Below, piece after piece: positions 1 through 7,321 of a DNA stretch of 64,000 bases. Both the position numbers and the translations under genes were made by a program. This stretch comes from Caedibacter sp. 38-128. GTDB lineage: Bacteria; Pseudomonadota; Alphaproteobacteria; Caedimonadales; Caedimonadaceae. The notes under the pieces were generated by a model, which searched no databases, was not told where the DNA came from, and was given only the letters and a program-made list of their open reading frames with translations. The DNA lies in NCBI GenBank assembly GCA_001898705.1, contig MKUU01000011.1:1-64000 (forward strand). The letters are read 5' to 3'. Positions within the stretch are counted from its first letter, which is position 1. Every line of letters starts with the position of its first letter.

Positions 1-133
1 GCTTGGTAAATTTTTTTCTTCTTCTAATAGCCAGTGAGTTGAGTGTTGAATTATTCTAATAGAGGACTGTATATCATGTAAGAGGAATATGATCGTTAAA
101 AAGCAATCGTGTTTCTTTGCAGACAGCATCCAT
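1..133 (-). pseudogene. Histidine kinase fragment (HisKA region), cut by the window edge
   Basis: Read on the minus strand, one frame gives a stretch containing HDIQSSIRIIQHSTHW, with the H-box His codon at 76-78. This closely matches HDIQSSLRIIKHSSEW of the complete histidine kinase encoded at 10944-12035, so it is a paralogous phosphoacceptor domain. Upstream the frame meets a stop just before 133, and the residues before the H-box do not resemble a PAS or linker region. The gene therefore looks broken at its 5' side, next to an IS end at 221-255. The downstream part leaves the window. Homology rests on about 25 residues read by eye. Confidence 0.55.
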
Positions 134-159
134 GATCAGATCTATTTTATTCATAGTAT

Positions 160-255
160 ATTTAATGTCTTTACCCGAACTATGTCTAAAATTTGAAAAT
201 CCCTATATTTTCTTAGCTTAATTGTAATCTTATCTTAAAGTTGCAACAGAACCCT
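160..255. mobile_element. IS6-family-type terminal remnant
   Basis: The stretch ends with AAGTTGCAACAGAACCCT, whose reverse complement resembles IS6-family ends (GG...TGTTGCAA). The same 90-100 bases recur at about 5200-5296 with a similar internal sequence, including TTAATTGTAATCTTA and TCTAAAATTT versus TCCAAAATTT. The outer tip faces right, so the element body lay to the left, yet transposase coding sequence begins immediately on the right side of the tip. The copy is therefore rearranged. Confidence 0.55.
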
Positions 256-603
256 CCATTCTTATCGATAGCCCGATAAAGATACTTCCATTTTCCTTTG
301 ACCCTAAGGTAGGTCTCATCAAGATACCAAGATTTACAAAAAGTACGCGCATGCCATCTGATTCTTTTCTCAAGTTCAAGAGCATACTTTTGCACCCAGC
401 GATAAAGGGTTGTATGATCAACCTCCACACCTCTTTCTGCCATCATCTCTTCTAAATTACGGTAGCTCAGGGGATACCGAAGATTGTAAAATAATAGTTG
501 GTAAGAATTGTCGATAACGAAAATCTTAATGTTTTATAAGGAGCACCCAAGATTATTTATACTCCCAAGTCTACTCCCTTGACGCAAAGTTGCAACACAA
601 CTT
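256..603 (-). pseudogene. IS6-family (IS26-like) transposase, degenerate
   Basis: The minus strand encodes RNLEEMMAERG, then VDHTTLYRWVQKYALELEKR and WYLDETYLRVKGKWKYLYRA. These are typical of the helix-turn-helix and first catalytic Asp (DETY) region of IS6-family DDE transposases. Upstream, the start region matches the intact start at 4403 (MKHQDFRYRQFLP) but has an in-frame stop and a frameshift. The C-terminal half with the other catalytic residues is missing, because the frame runs into the IS end at 255. An IS end (AAGTTGCAACACAAC) closes the copy at about 600. It cannot make an active transposase. Confidence 0.85.
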
Positions 604-748
604 AACAGAACATACATTTCTGATCACTAAGTAGAATTGCCTGTTAATATTCATGGTACTTTTGATAAAAAATTTTAAGGCATGTGGATTGAATTTTATT
701 TTTTGTGCACCATATAAGCTTTGTGTTCGGCTAACGAGAGAATCAAGA

Positions 749-1531
749 ATGTTTGAAATTATAAATAAATTTACTTTTATCGGTTTAATAATAGTTTATT
801 CTATAGGGACAACCCCTACCATAGCAACGGAAGATGTAACAGAGGTAGATGCTAAAAAAACTTCCTCAACTTTAATAAGTATTAGAGATATAACTCCTAT
901 AAAGAACTCTATGAATAAAGAAGAAGCAGAAAAAGCCATTCATGATTTTTTTCAAACAGAAGTTTTAATTGAAGAAAATGAACTTTATTCTGAAGATATA
1001 GCTAGACAGGAATTTGTAAGATCAAATGCAATTGGACGCTCATTTGAACTTATTACGATGAAAGATGGAACGCAGTGGGTTCCTGCTTTTGATGGCCTTC
1101 AACGTTTTCTAGGCGCTCTTTATCTCAAGAAAGCAATAGAACATCATAATATTAATGATTTCCGTGTTGTAGAAACAAAATTTATGATGAAAAATCTAGA
1201 AGAAGATATTGTAATTTCGGTTAAGAAACTACTAGATGAACCTTTAAAAAATATTTATACAATAAATTCAAATAATTTTATTTCTCTTTCAAGATATGTA
1301 GGTGATGAAAAACTAACTTTAGATTATAATTGCAATTTAATAAACCTAAGGTATTTAACTGGTTTCATGGATTTTGCAGGCAATGCAAATTTAAGGATAT
1401 TAAAGGGGGACAATAAAGTAACCGTGATTGACACGGAGTACAGGAGTTTTTCGAGTGACGTTCTTGAATGGTCTCAGGAAGTAGAATCAGATATAGGTGG
1501 GACTAAGTTTACCTTTTCAATAAATTCATAA
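749..1531 (+). CDS. Predicted secreted protein of unknown function
   Basis: I do not recognise the family. The ATG at 749 is preferred over in-frame starts back to 653, because it follows GAGAGAATCAAG and opens with a signal-peptide-like segment (MFEIINKFTFIGLIIVYSIG). The mature part, about 240 residues, is hydrophilic with no membrane segment. It contains DGTQWVPAFDGLQRFLGALYL and a Cys-poor, Asn/Lys-rich second half. It stands alone between an IS remnant and a 350-base gap, in a run of similar small exported proteins. A host-directed or envelope role is only a guess from that context. Confidence 0.6.
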   Translation: MFEIINKFTFIGLIIVYSIGTTPTIATEDVTEVDAKKTSSTLISIRDITPIKNSMNKEEAEKAIHDFFQTEVLIEENELYSEDIARQEFVRSNAIGRSFELITMKDGTQWVPAFDGLQRFLGALYLKKAIEHHNINDFRVVETKFMMKNLEEDIVISVKKLLDEPLKNIYTINSNNFISLSRYVGDEKLTLDYNCNLINLRYLTGFMDFAGNANLRILKGDNKVTVIDTEYRSFSSDVLEWSQEVESDIGGTKFTFSINS

Positions 1532-1887
1532 AATTAAATTTATAAGAAAATGTTTAAAAAAATACAAATTCTAAGACATTTATACGACTATTGATTTAAG
1601 GTTTCTCATAATATGTTCCACAAGTTGATTATTAAGAACTCATAAGTATTATGTAACTTTATAACCATATTTGTGAGGGATTCCAAAGTAAATTGGATAC
1701 ACTTCTTCATAAATGATCTAGTGTTATATTGAAGGTGATAGAAAAGCTTAGAAGAAATCTATTAATCTCAAATAATGCTAGTTCAGCATAAAATTATTAT
1801 TTCTATCATTGATGTTAAAATAGTAGGCTTTCTTCTTTATGTTTTAACTTAATATGAATGTGTGCTTGCGATCAATCTTTAGTCTCA
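1532..1887. other. Gene-free AT-rich gap
   Basis: I see no open frame with a start and ribosome site, no RNA gene and no clear terminator here. The stretch separates two predicted secreted-protein genes. Confidence 0.5.
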
Positions 1888-1912
1888 TTATATTAAGAGT
1901 AAATCTTAACAA
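1888..1912 (+). promoter_or_regulatory. Shared upstream element, copy 1
   Basis: The 25 bases starting TTATATTAAGAGTAAAT and ending TTAACAA recur with one mismatch at 4054-4078 on the opposite strand, upstream of the F-box/HAF gene. Both copies end about 15 bases before the start codon. This suggests a common promoter core or a regulator or RNA-binding site in the leader. Confidence 0.4.
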
Positions 1913-1927
1913 ATATTGGATAAGAGT

Positions 1928-2515
1928 ATGAAGTTTAGCATGAAAAATATATGCTTAGTTATTATTGCATTACTATGTATAAACCCTAAGCTATCGATAG
2001 GAAGCGATCCAAGAGATGATTTGTTGAATGGTCAGTATTTAATTAAATGGGAGTGTAAAACTGCAGACTCTAACCCTACAAACCATAATAAATATCTTTT
2101 TGCTGAAACAATGAAAGATGAAGAAGGCGTATGTGTAAAAGCCGCTGAAAAGGTTATGCCAGAAAGCATTTTTAGTTTTCAAAAAAATGAACAAGGTTTT
2201 AAAATTAAAAATGAGAAATATAATCAATATATGTATGTTGCCGGCCACTCACACAAGGAAAAAACTAAATCGAAGCTAGTCCTTCTTTATGAAAATGTAA
2301 TGTCAGGCAGTTATTTTAAGATTGTAAGACCAGATCAGGAATATCAGGCTGATAACGTATTCTTTATTAAGAATAAACGCTCTGGCGATTATTTGTGTAT
2401 CTCAACTTATTGGGTAGGTAGTACAAGAGACTTAAAATATAATGAATATGAAGACAGCATGTATGGTTTTTTCTCTTTTGTACCTTATACTGAGAACTTC
2501 TTTAAACAAGATTAA
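1928..2515 (+). CDS. Predicted secreted protein, possibly beta-trefoil-like
   Basis: The product starts with a signal peptide (MKFSMKNICLVIIALLC then NPKLSIGS). ATG codons at 1928 and 1940 are both possible starts; a TTG at 1916 is less likely. The mature part of about 170 residues has repeating elements such as NGQYLIKWE, NQYMYVAG, GSYFKIVRP and SGDYLCIS. Their spacing recalls ricin-B or fascin-like beta-trefoil carbohydrate-binding folds, but this is a visual impression only. It shares an upstream element with the F-box/HAF gene. Confidence 0.6.
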   Translation: MKFSMKNICLVIIALLCINPKLSIGSDPRDDLLNGQYLIKWECKTADSNPTNHNKYLFAETMKDEEGVCVKAAEKVMPESIFSFQKNEQGFKIKNEKYNQYMYVAGHSHKEKTKSKLVLLYENVMSGSYFKIVRPDQEYQADNVFFIKNKRSGDYLCISTYWVGSTRDLKYNEYEDSMYGFFSFVPYTENFFKQD

Positions 2516-2582
2516 TGCCTATTATATGTCCTTCTCCTATATAATTTCAAATTTTATGTAGCATAAAGTTATGGATAGGAGG

Positions 2583-2620
2583 ATTTTGTTGCAATTTTTG
2601 AGTTAAGGTTACAACATAAC
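2583..2620. repeat. Back-to-back IS6-type ends without a body
   Basis: The sequence reads TTTTGTTGCAATTTTTGAG, a few bases, then TTACAACATAAC. That is two inverted IS-type tips facing each other with nearly nothing between. A clearer example lies at 6277-6325. It sits between two convergent genes. Confidence 0.4.
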
Positions 2621-2623
2621 TAC

Positions 2624-4039
2624 TTAAAATAGATTAGCTCTTGGTATAACAGCACGCCATGCACAGGTCAGAGTTCTATTACTTGTATCCGTATATGTCC
2701 CCTCTCCTATCAGCACCGTCCCACTCGGAGTTATTGCATTTACTTTAGTTAATATCCATTGGGAGGGTAAAAGGCCTTTATCAGCGAGCACCCTTTCAAC
2801 AGATTCCATGCCCTTTTTAGCCGTCCAATAAGAGGCTCTCATGTGATTCCCCCTTGATCCATCGCATGCTTGGCCAATAATCACTACACCATCAGCACTG
2901 ACCCCCAGAGCCCAACTTCCTTCTCCATTATTTAAGATGCCTAAGGATTCTATGCCTTTCTCAGCCGTCCAGCGAAAGGCTCTTGGACTGGTTCTTGACC
3001 AACTCTGGTCATCAAGGTTATTCTCTTTTGTGTCACCAACAATGACTAAGCCATCAGCACTGATCCCCCAAGCCCAACTCTCACTTCCTCCGTTTAAGAT
3101 GCTTAAAGATTCTATGCCTTTCTCAGCCGTCCAGCGAAAGGCTTTCTGCCGATCCTGTGCTGCACCATCAGTTGCGTAACCAACAATCACTGAACCATCA
3201 TAGCTTATCCCTCGAGCAATACTAGATACTCCTCTATTTAAGTTGCCTAAGGATTCCATACCCTTTTCAGCCGTCCAGCGAAAAGCTCTCCTTTGATTCT
3301 GCTCTACACCACTTTTTGCATTGCCAACAATCACTGAACCATCAGCACTTATTGCCCAGGCCCAACTCTCACTTCCGCCATTCAAGGTGCCCAAGGATTC
3401 CATACCTTTCTCCGCGGTCCAGCGAAAAGTTCTATCTAGATACTGCGCTTTTCCATCATCTGCGTAACCAACAATCACTGAACCATTTGCGCTGATCCCA
3501 AGTACCAAACTCTCGCCTCCGCCATTTAAGGTACCTAAGGATTCCATACCCTTTTCAGCCGTCCAGCGAAAAGCTCTCCTTTGATTCTGCTCTGCACCAT
3601 CAGCAGCTTGGCCAACGATCACTGAACCATCATAGCTTATCCCTCGGGGTACACTCCATGTTCCTCCATTTAAGGTGCCCAGATCCGTAAAAGAGAAGAT
3701 ACAATGCTCCCTTACAAGGGCCTTATAGTTTTTTTCTGGAAAAGGATCTTCTTTTGAAATGATCTGGGCTCTTCTTGCATATGCTTTCCAAAGCTGGTTA
3801 TCGTCCATTAACCTTTTCCACTTTTGGCTTGTTTGTGCCGTAGGAGAAGTATCTTCCTGGTTGAGAAATGAAAAGATGTACAAGTGCAATTCCTCAGGAA
3901 GCTGGTCTATGTGCTGGATGCTATTAATAGGGCGGGTACCTTCATCTTCTGCCTCATAAAATGTGGCTAAGAGGTTTGTAGTCAACAAAGTTAAAAGAGA
4001 GACAAAGGATAAAGATCTCTTAAAGTAAAAATTAAACAT
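2624..4039 (-). CDS. Predicted secreted F-box protein with HAF repeats
   Basis: The 471-residue product has a signal peptide (about residues 1-26, ending TTNLLA). Residues 44-90 then match the F-box: LPEELHLYIFSFL, followed by WKRLMDDNQLWKAYARR. From about residue 117 there are six full repeats of 47-54 residues of the HAF type (LGTLNGG, GISxDGSVIVG, AFRWTAEKGMES) and one degenerate seventh. In eukaryotes the F-box binds Skp1 of SCF ubiquitin ligases, and propeller domains behind it bind substrates. HAF repeats are probably extracellular, beta-rich repeats. An F-box in an exported bacterial protein points to a host-directed effector, by analogy with Legionella AnkB. The function here is inferred. 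Confidence 0.8.
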   Translation of the reverse strand: MFNFYFKRSLSFVSLLTLLTTNLLATFYEAEDEGTRPINSIQHIDQLPEELHLYIFSFLNQEDTSPTAQTSQKWKRLMDDNQLWKAYARRAQIISKEDPFPEKNYKALVREHCIFSFTDLGTLNGGTWSVPRGISYDGSVIVGQAADGAEQNQRRAFRWTAEKGMESLGTLNGGGESLVLGISANGSVIVGYADDGKAQYLDRTFRWTAEKGMESLGTLNGGSESWAWAISADGSVIVGNAKSGVEQNQRRAFRWTAEKGMESLGNLNRGVSSIARGISYDGSVIVGYATDGAAQDRQKAFRWTAEKGIESLSILNGGSESWAWGISADGLVIVGDTKENNLDDQSWSRTSPRAFRWTAEKGIESLGILNNGEGSWALGVSADGVVIIGQACDGSRGNHMRASYWTAKKGMESVERVLADKGLLPSQWILTKVNAITPSGTVLIGEGTYTDTSNRTLTCAWRAVIPRANLF

Positions 4040-4053
4040 AAAGTTTTCCCCAT

Positions 4054-4078
4054 TGTTAATATTTACTCTTAATATAAG
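4054..4078 (-). promoter_or_regulatory. Shared upstream element, copy 2
   Basis: On the minus strand this reads TTATATTAAGAGTAAAT then ATTAACAA, one base different from the copy at 1888-1912. It ends about 15 bases before the start of the F-box/HAF gene. The repeat of both sequence and spacing suggests common control of the two predicted secreted proteins. Confidence 0.4.
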
Positions 4079-4251
4079 AATACTAAATTTAGATTACAAG
4101 GACTTAATTAGTTCAACATCAATTCTAAAAATGATGCTCTTTATGCCTAATTTAAGAAAATTGTCAAAGATTAAACCTGATAAGGCCTAATTTTTATCAG
4201 TATTTAGAAAAATAAAGAAACTTCTCATTGTTAAAGCCTTGGCTTGTGCGC

Positions 4252-4335
4252 TTAAAAGAGATTGGCTCTCGGGATAACAGCACGCCATGCACGGGTCAGA
4301 CTTTCAATACTTCCATCCTTATTATACGTCCCCTC
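4252..4335 (-). pseudogene. C-terminal stub of a second F-box/HAF-type gene
   Basis: The minus strand reads EGTYNKDGSIESLTRAWRAV and IPRANLF then a stop. This matches the C-terminus of the gene at 2624-4039 (GEGTYTDTSNRTLTCAWRAV, IPRANLF). The rest of the paralogue is gone, and the stub ends exactly where an IS6-type tip begins at 4336. It shows that this family was once duplicated in tandem and that an IS removed or displaced one copy. Confidence 0.8.
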
Positions 4336-4445
4336 GGTTGTGTTGCAACTTTGGGATAGAAGAGTAAGCTTGGAGGTATAAATAACTTTGGATGCTATCT
4401 ATGAAACATCAAGATTTCCGTTATCGACAGTTTTTACCTAGATGC
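4336..4445 (+). mobile_element. IS6-family left-end remnant
   Basis: It begins GGTTGTGTTGCAACTTTGGG, an IS6-type tip, and continues through the element leader into ATG AAA CAT CAA (MKHQDFRYRQFLP), the normal N-terminus of this transposase family. After about 13 residues homology stops and a stop codon follows. Only the first 100 or so bases of the element remain. Confidence 0.7.
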
Positions 4446-4630
4446 ACTGGTATCTTAGGTACCCCTTGAGCTTGTATGTTGACAGGATTCTTGCATGCTG
4501 ATCACTTGCAAAGATGAGGCAGGGTTCGCTTGTTATATGCTAGCTGGAAAAACATTAACTAAGTTCCCTAAAGTCATTTGCGTGCTTTTTCCTTTAAAGT
4601 TGTTAATGTCAACAAGAGCTATTTTACGCA

Positions 4631-5098
4631 TCATAAAGTATGAATTGCGGCTGTTACCACTCTCCATACTTGAACACTATCATCAGAACTTAAAAAGAAG
4701 GGTTCAGCGTAAGTTACATCTGTCCTTAGTGTTATGTTATTGCCATACTTCTCAAAACGTCTTAGACAAAACTCTCCTGCAATAACAGCAACAATAACAT
4801 CTCCTGATTGAGGTTTAAGGCTGCGGTCTACAATTAAAAGATCATCTATAAGAATGCCTGACTCTTTTAAAGAATCACTTGAGGCTTTCATAAAAAATGT
4901 AGTGACTGGATTAGGAATGAGGTGCTCGTTAAGATCCAAGGCTCTTTCAGCATAATCTAGGGCCGGAGATGGAAATCCAGCAGACACTCTGGACTCGTAA
5001 AAAGGTAAAGATTGAGAAGAGGAAGGATTAAATCTTGTAGGAAGAAGGTTCATTTCTTTTGTCTCTTTAAGGTTTTTCCCTTCCTTCCTTATAGTCAT
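4631..5098 (-). CDS. umuD: UmuD-like S24 protein with Arg at the catalytic Lys position
   Basis: UmuD is the self-cleaving partner of the lesion-bypass polymerase subunit UmuC. The product aligns along its length with E. coli UmuD: the cleavage region is RVSAGFPSPALDYAE (Ala40-Gly41 in this numbering) and the Ser is in KASSDSLKESG (Ser76). The segment equivalent to GEFTVKKL reads GEFCLRRF, so the position of catalytic Lys97 is Arg113. Self-cleavage may be lost. Starts at 5098 and at 5053 (MNLLPTRF) are possible, and neither has a strong ribosome site. No umuC is adjacent. IS remnants flank it. Confidence 0.8.
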   Translation of the reverse strand: MTIRKEGKNLKETKEMNLLPTRFNPSSSQSLPFYESRVSAGFPSPALDYAERALDLNEHLIPNPVTTFFMKASSDSLKESGILIDDLLIVDRSLKPQSGDVIVAVIAGEFCLRRFEKYGNNITLRTDVTYAEPFFLSSDDSVQVWRVVTAAIHTL

Positions 5099-5194
5099 AA
5101 ATGATTATTGATCAACTATCAAGGTCTATTGTTGCATAGTGGGTATGCAAAAAAAGAATTCATATATTATTTATGATGAGAGTTATTTCATACC

Positions 5195-5450
5195 CCGTAT
5201 TTTTAACATCTATACCCCAACTCTGTCCAAAATTTAAAAAGAGCTGTATCTCCTTACATTAATTGTAATCTTACCTCAAAGTTGCAACAAAACCCACCCC
5301 ATGATGTTATATATTTTGACGAAAGATGTTCTTGATTTGTTAGACTTAAAGCTTCCTGTCCTTAGCCGCAAACTACGCCTAGAAATTCCAAGGTTTACAA
5401 GGAATAAGTCATATTTTTTCTCAACCGTTGAATCAATTTAATTTTTCAAG
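5195..5450. mobile_element. IS6-type end plus possible transposase scar
   Basis: Bases 5270-5296 carry CTCAAAGTTGCAACAAAACCC, an IS tip facing right, with 90 bases to its left that resemble 160-255. To the right, about 5385-5430 contains CCAAGGTTTACAAGG and TTTTCTCAA. These recall the CCAAGATTTACAAAA and TTTTCTCAAG stretch inside the transposase at 330-372, so the same tip-beside-transposase arrangement may recur. The right half is weak. Confidence 0.4.
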
Positions 5451-5551
5451 GAAGCAACAGATTAAAGAGAAAAAGGAGAGTAATTTCTACTTAAAAGATT
5501 TTTAGAAAAAAAAGAATATATATAATGTAAAAAATAAAAGGAAAATATGAA

Positions 5552-6043
5552 ATGAAAAATATTTTAGTAATCGCATTAGCATGTTTAGCTTCTTCATCTT
5601 TAAAGGCTTCGGATAATAAGCAATTGGAGACAGACTTTTTTGAGCAAGCGACTAAAAAAGCTTTAGGAGCTTTAAATAGAGACCCTGCGGAAGTGAGTTC
5701 TGCAAATAAGCTTCTTCTCGTAAATGACTTCAATTTCAAAAAAGAAATTCAAAGCTCAATTGCAAAAGGAAGTAATCAAGTAAGTTACCAGGGATGCGAG
5801 TATATTATAGAAATTATTAATGGGAGCGCTAAAGATATTGCTGCAACGCATTTTTATAATTATTTAGTAAAGAACTTTCCTTCAGAAAGTACTCATTTGT
5901 CTTACACCGCAGCTTTTACTAATGGAGCTTTTAGTGAAAGTTCCACACCTTCATCTCTACCAAAACAAGTTTTCACTTTTAAAGTGATTAAGCAAGGTGC
6001 ACCACATCAGACTGTGGGAGAGTTTAAAATTACTAAAAAATAA
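5552..6043 (+). CDS. Predicted secreted protein of unknown function
   Basis: I do not recognise the family. The 163-residue product begins with a signal peptide (MKNILVIALACLASSSLKAS) and its ATG follows AAAGGAAAATATGA. The mature domain of about 140 residues has one Cys (YQGCEYIIEI), alternating charged and hydrophobic segments, and ends KQVFTFKVIKQG then VGEFKITKK, so a compact mixed alpha/beta periplasmic or exported fold is likely. It is a single gene between IS remnants, like its neighbours. Confidence 0.6.
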   Translation: MKNILVIALACLASSSLKASDNKQLETDFFEQATKKALGALNRDPAEVSSANKLLLVNDFNFKKEIQSSIAKGSNQVSYQGCEYIIEIINGSAKDIAATHFYNYLVKNFPSESTHLSYTAAFTNGAFSESSTPSSLPKQVFTFKVIKQGAPHQTVGEFKITKK

Positions 6044-6060
6044 CTTAATTAGATGAGAAA

Positions 6061-6235
6061 GATTCACGTCAAGAATGAAGCTAAAACGAGACGTTTTTTC
6101 GAAGGTATTCACTATATAATGAGGACTGGATCCCAATGGCAATAGCTGCCTACCTATTACGGGAAATGGCGTAGTGTTCACAAGCGTTATGTAGTTTGGT
6201 GCTGTAAAGATTTTTAGGATTTTATCTTACAATAC
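6061..6235 (+). pseudogene. IS5-family transposase remnant
   Basis: The plus strand reads HYIMRTGSQWQ, stop, LPTYYGKWRSVHKRYVVW. This is the N-terminal signature of IS5-family transposases (RTG.QWR.LP...G.W..V..R...W). Two stop codons interrupt about 50 residues, and no ends are visible. It is a different family from the IS6 remnants around it. Confidence 0.7.
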
Positions 6236-6276
6236 CTTACTCTAGATAAAGGTGAAGAAAACCATGTACATGATGC

Positions 6277-6325
6277 GGTTGTGTTGCAACTTTAAGATAA
6301 GGGAGGAAAGTTGCAACAGCACCCT
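6277..6325. repeat. Pair of IS6-type ends facing each other, no body
   Basis: The left tip GGTTGTGTTGCAACTTTAAG and the right tip AAAGTTGCAACAGCACCC are separated by only about 12 bases. The arms TGTTGCAACTTT and AAAGTTGCAACA are perfect inverted repeats and could form a hairpin. It may be the scar of a near-total internal deletion or a minimal non-autonomous element. Confidence 0.6.
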
Positions 6326-6333
6326 AAGAAGAA

Positions 6334-6855
6334 TTAAAACTTAATTATATTTGTGAATTGGCCAATTGTATCTGATTTTCCAAGCGCCATATAAAAGTTG
6401 TCACTAATATTAACATTTAAGGATTTTAATTTTGAAACTAAGGCTTTTTCCTCAATTCTAGCGAGGGTAAGATGAGGGTGGTAATCATTTAAAGATGCAT
6501 TCAAACATGATATTTCATATTCTTGTAGCAAGCTTGCAAGCTTGAAATGTAACTCAAGTATTCTTTGATCAAATTTAGGAAGCAATTCAAGCCATATATA
6601 TTTATTTTCATTTTTATAGTTAGTCTTATTAAACTCTAGCATAATATTCGAAATACTAAGAGAATTTGAAATTGATTTTGCTTCGAGCCATAAGTTGTCA
6701 ATGAGAGTCTCATCAGCTGTTAAGAACATAGTAACTGTTAAGTGTGGAAGGCAGTTATTACCTAATAGATAATCAGCATGGTTGGCAAAAAGCAAAGCCA
6801 AATCTATAAATTCAGAAGAAGAATTTTTAGGCAATAAAGCTATATTGTAGATCAT
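6334..6855 (-). CDS. 2H phosphoesterase-superfamily protein (2'-5' RNA ligase-like)
   Basis: The 173-residue product carries the two H-x-T motifs that define the 2H superfamily: PHLT (His38, Thr40) and HPHLTLAR (His128, Thr130). They are placed symmetrically as in LigT, ThpR and cyclic-phosphodiesterase-like proteins. Members act on 2'-5' or cyclic phosphate bonds of RNA or nucleotides; the substrate here is unknown. There is no signal peptide, so the protein is cytosolic. It stands alone next to IS scars at both ends, and its IS-rich surroundings suggest acquired DNA. Confidence 0.7.
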   Translation of the reverse strand: MIYNIALLPKNSSSEFIDLALLFANHADYLLGNNCLPHLTVTMFLTADETLIDNLWLEAKSISNSLSISNIMLEFNKTNYKNENKYIWLELLPKFDQRILELHFKLASLLQEYEISCLNASLNDYHPHLTLARIEEKALVSKLKSLNVNISDNFYMALGKSDTIGQFTNIIKF

Positions 6856-6867
6856 GAAAAATTACAT

Positions 6868-7142
6868 TTAGCATAAATTAAATGCATTATAATCTATACT
6901 AAAATAAAGTCTATCATTCATCGCCTCTATCCCTTTTATGACCCTTCTAGCAGAGACCAAGCTCTTACATCTCATCAGCGGCTTTGTTCTTTCTTCTATG
7001 GTCTTATTATATAATATTGTTGATGTACTGCATCTGACGATGCTCAACAGTTGATAAAAATTATCAACAATGAAATAGGTAGCATCCAAAGTTATTTGAC
7101 CTTCAAATTTACTCCCTTATCTCAAAGTTACAACAGAACCCT
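6868..7142 (-). pseudogene. Internally deleted IS6-family copy
   Basis: On the minus strand the element starts with a tip (GGGTTCTGTTGTAACTTTGA) and the leader seen at 4371-4400. It then jumps to a C-terminal transposase segment (ERTKPLMRCKSLVSARRVIK, GIEAMN), which matches the end of IS26-like transposases. The middle with the DDE residues is missing. An open frame spans the fusion, but it is not expected to be functional. Confidence 0.65.
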
Positions 7143-7173
7143 TTTAAGAGCTCAAGGTTCAAAGGATCTCTAG

Positions 7174-7210
7174 CCTTATTTCAACCCTTATTTCAACCCT
7201 TATTTCAACA
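7174..7210. repeat. Three copies of a 12-base tandem repeat
   Basis: CCTTATTTCAAC is repeated three times in a row just downstream of an IS tip. It is non-coding and of unknown meaning. Confidence 0.6.
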
Positions 7211-7321
7211 AGACGTAGCAAGCCAGAAATATAGTTGAAAAATAATTTTTATTTCACCTTGGTACTTTTTATATTTTAAGTTTTCTTTAATAAAAGAGAA
7301 TACAGCAAGGAGAAAAAAAGT

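Noticed and set aside
2937-3179. Open frame antisense to the HAF repeats
   Set aside because: Its internal repetition simply mirrors the repeats of the minus-strand gene.
4495-4785. A 96-codon plus-strand frame
   Set aside because: Its second half is antisense to the UmuD-like gene and its first half is leftover sequence next to an IS end, with no recognisable protein.
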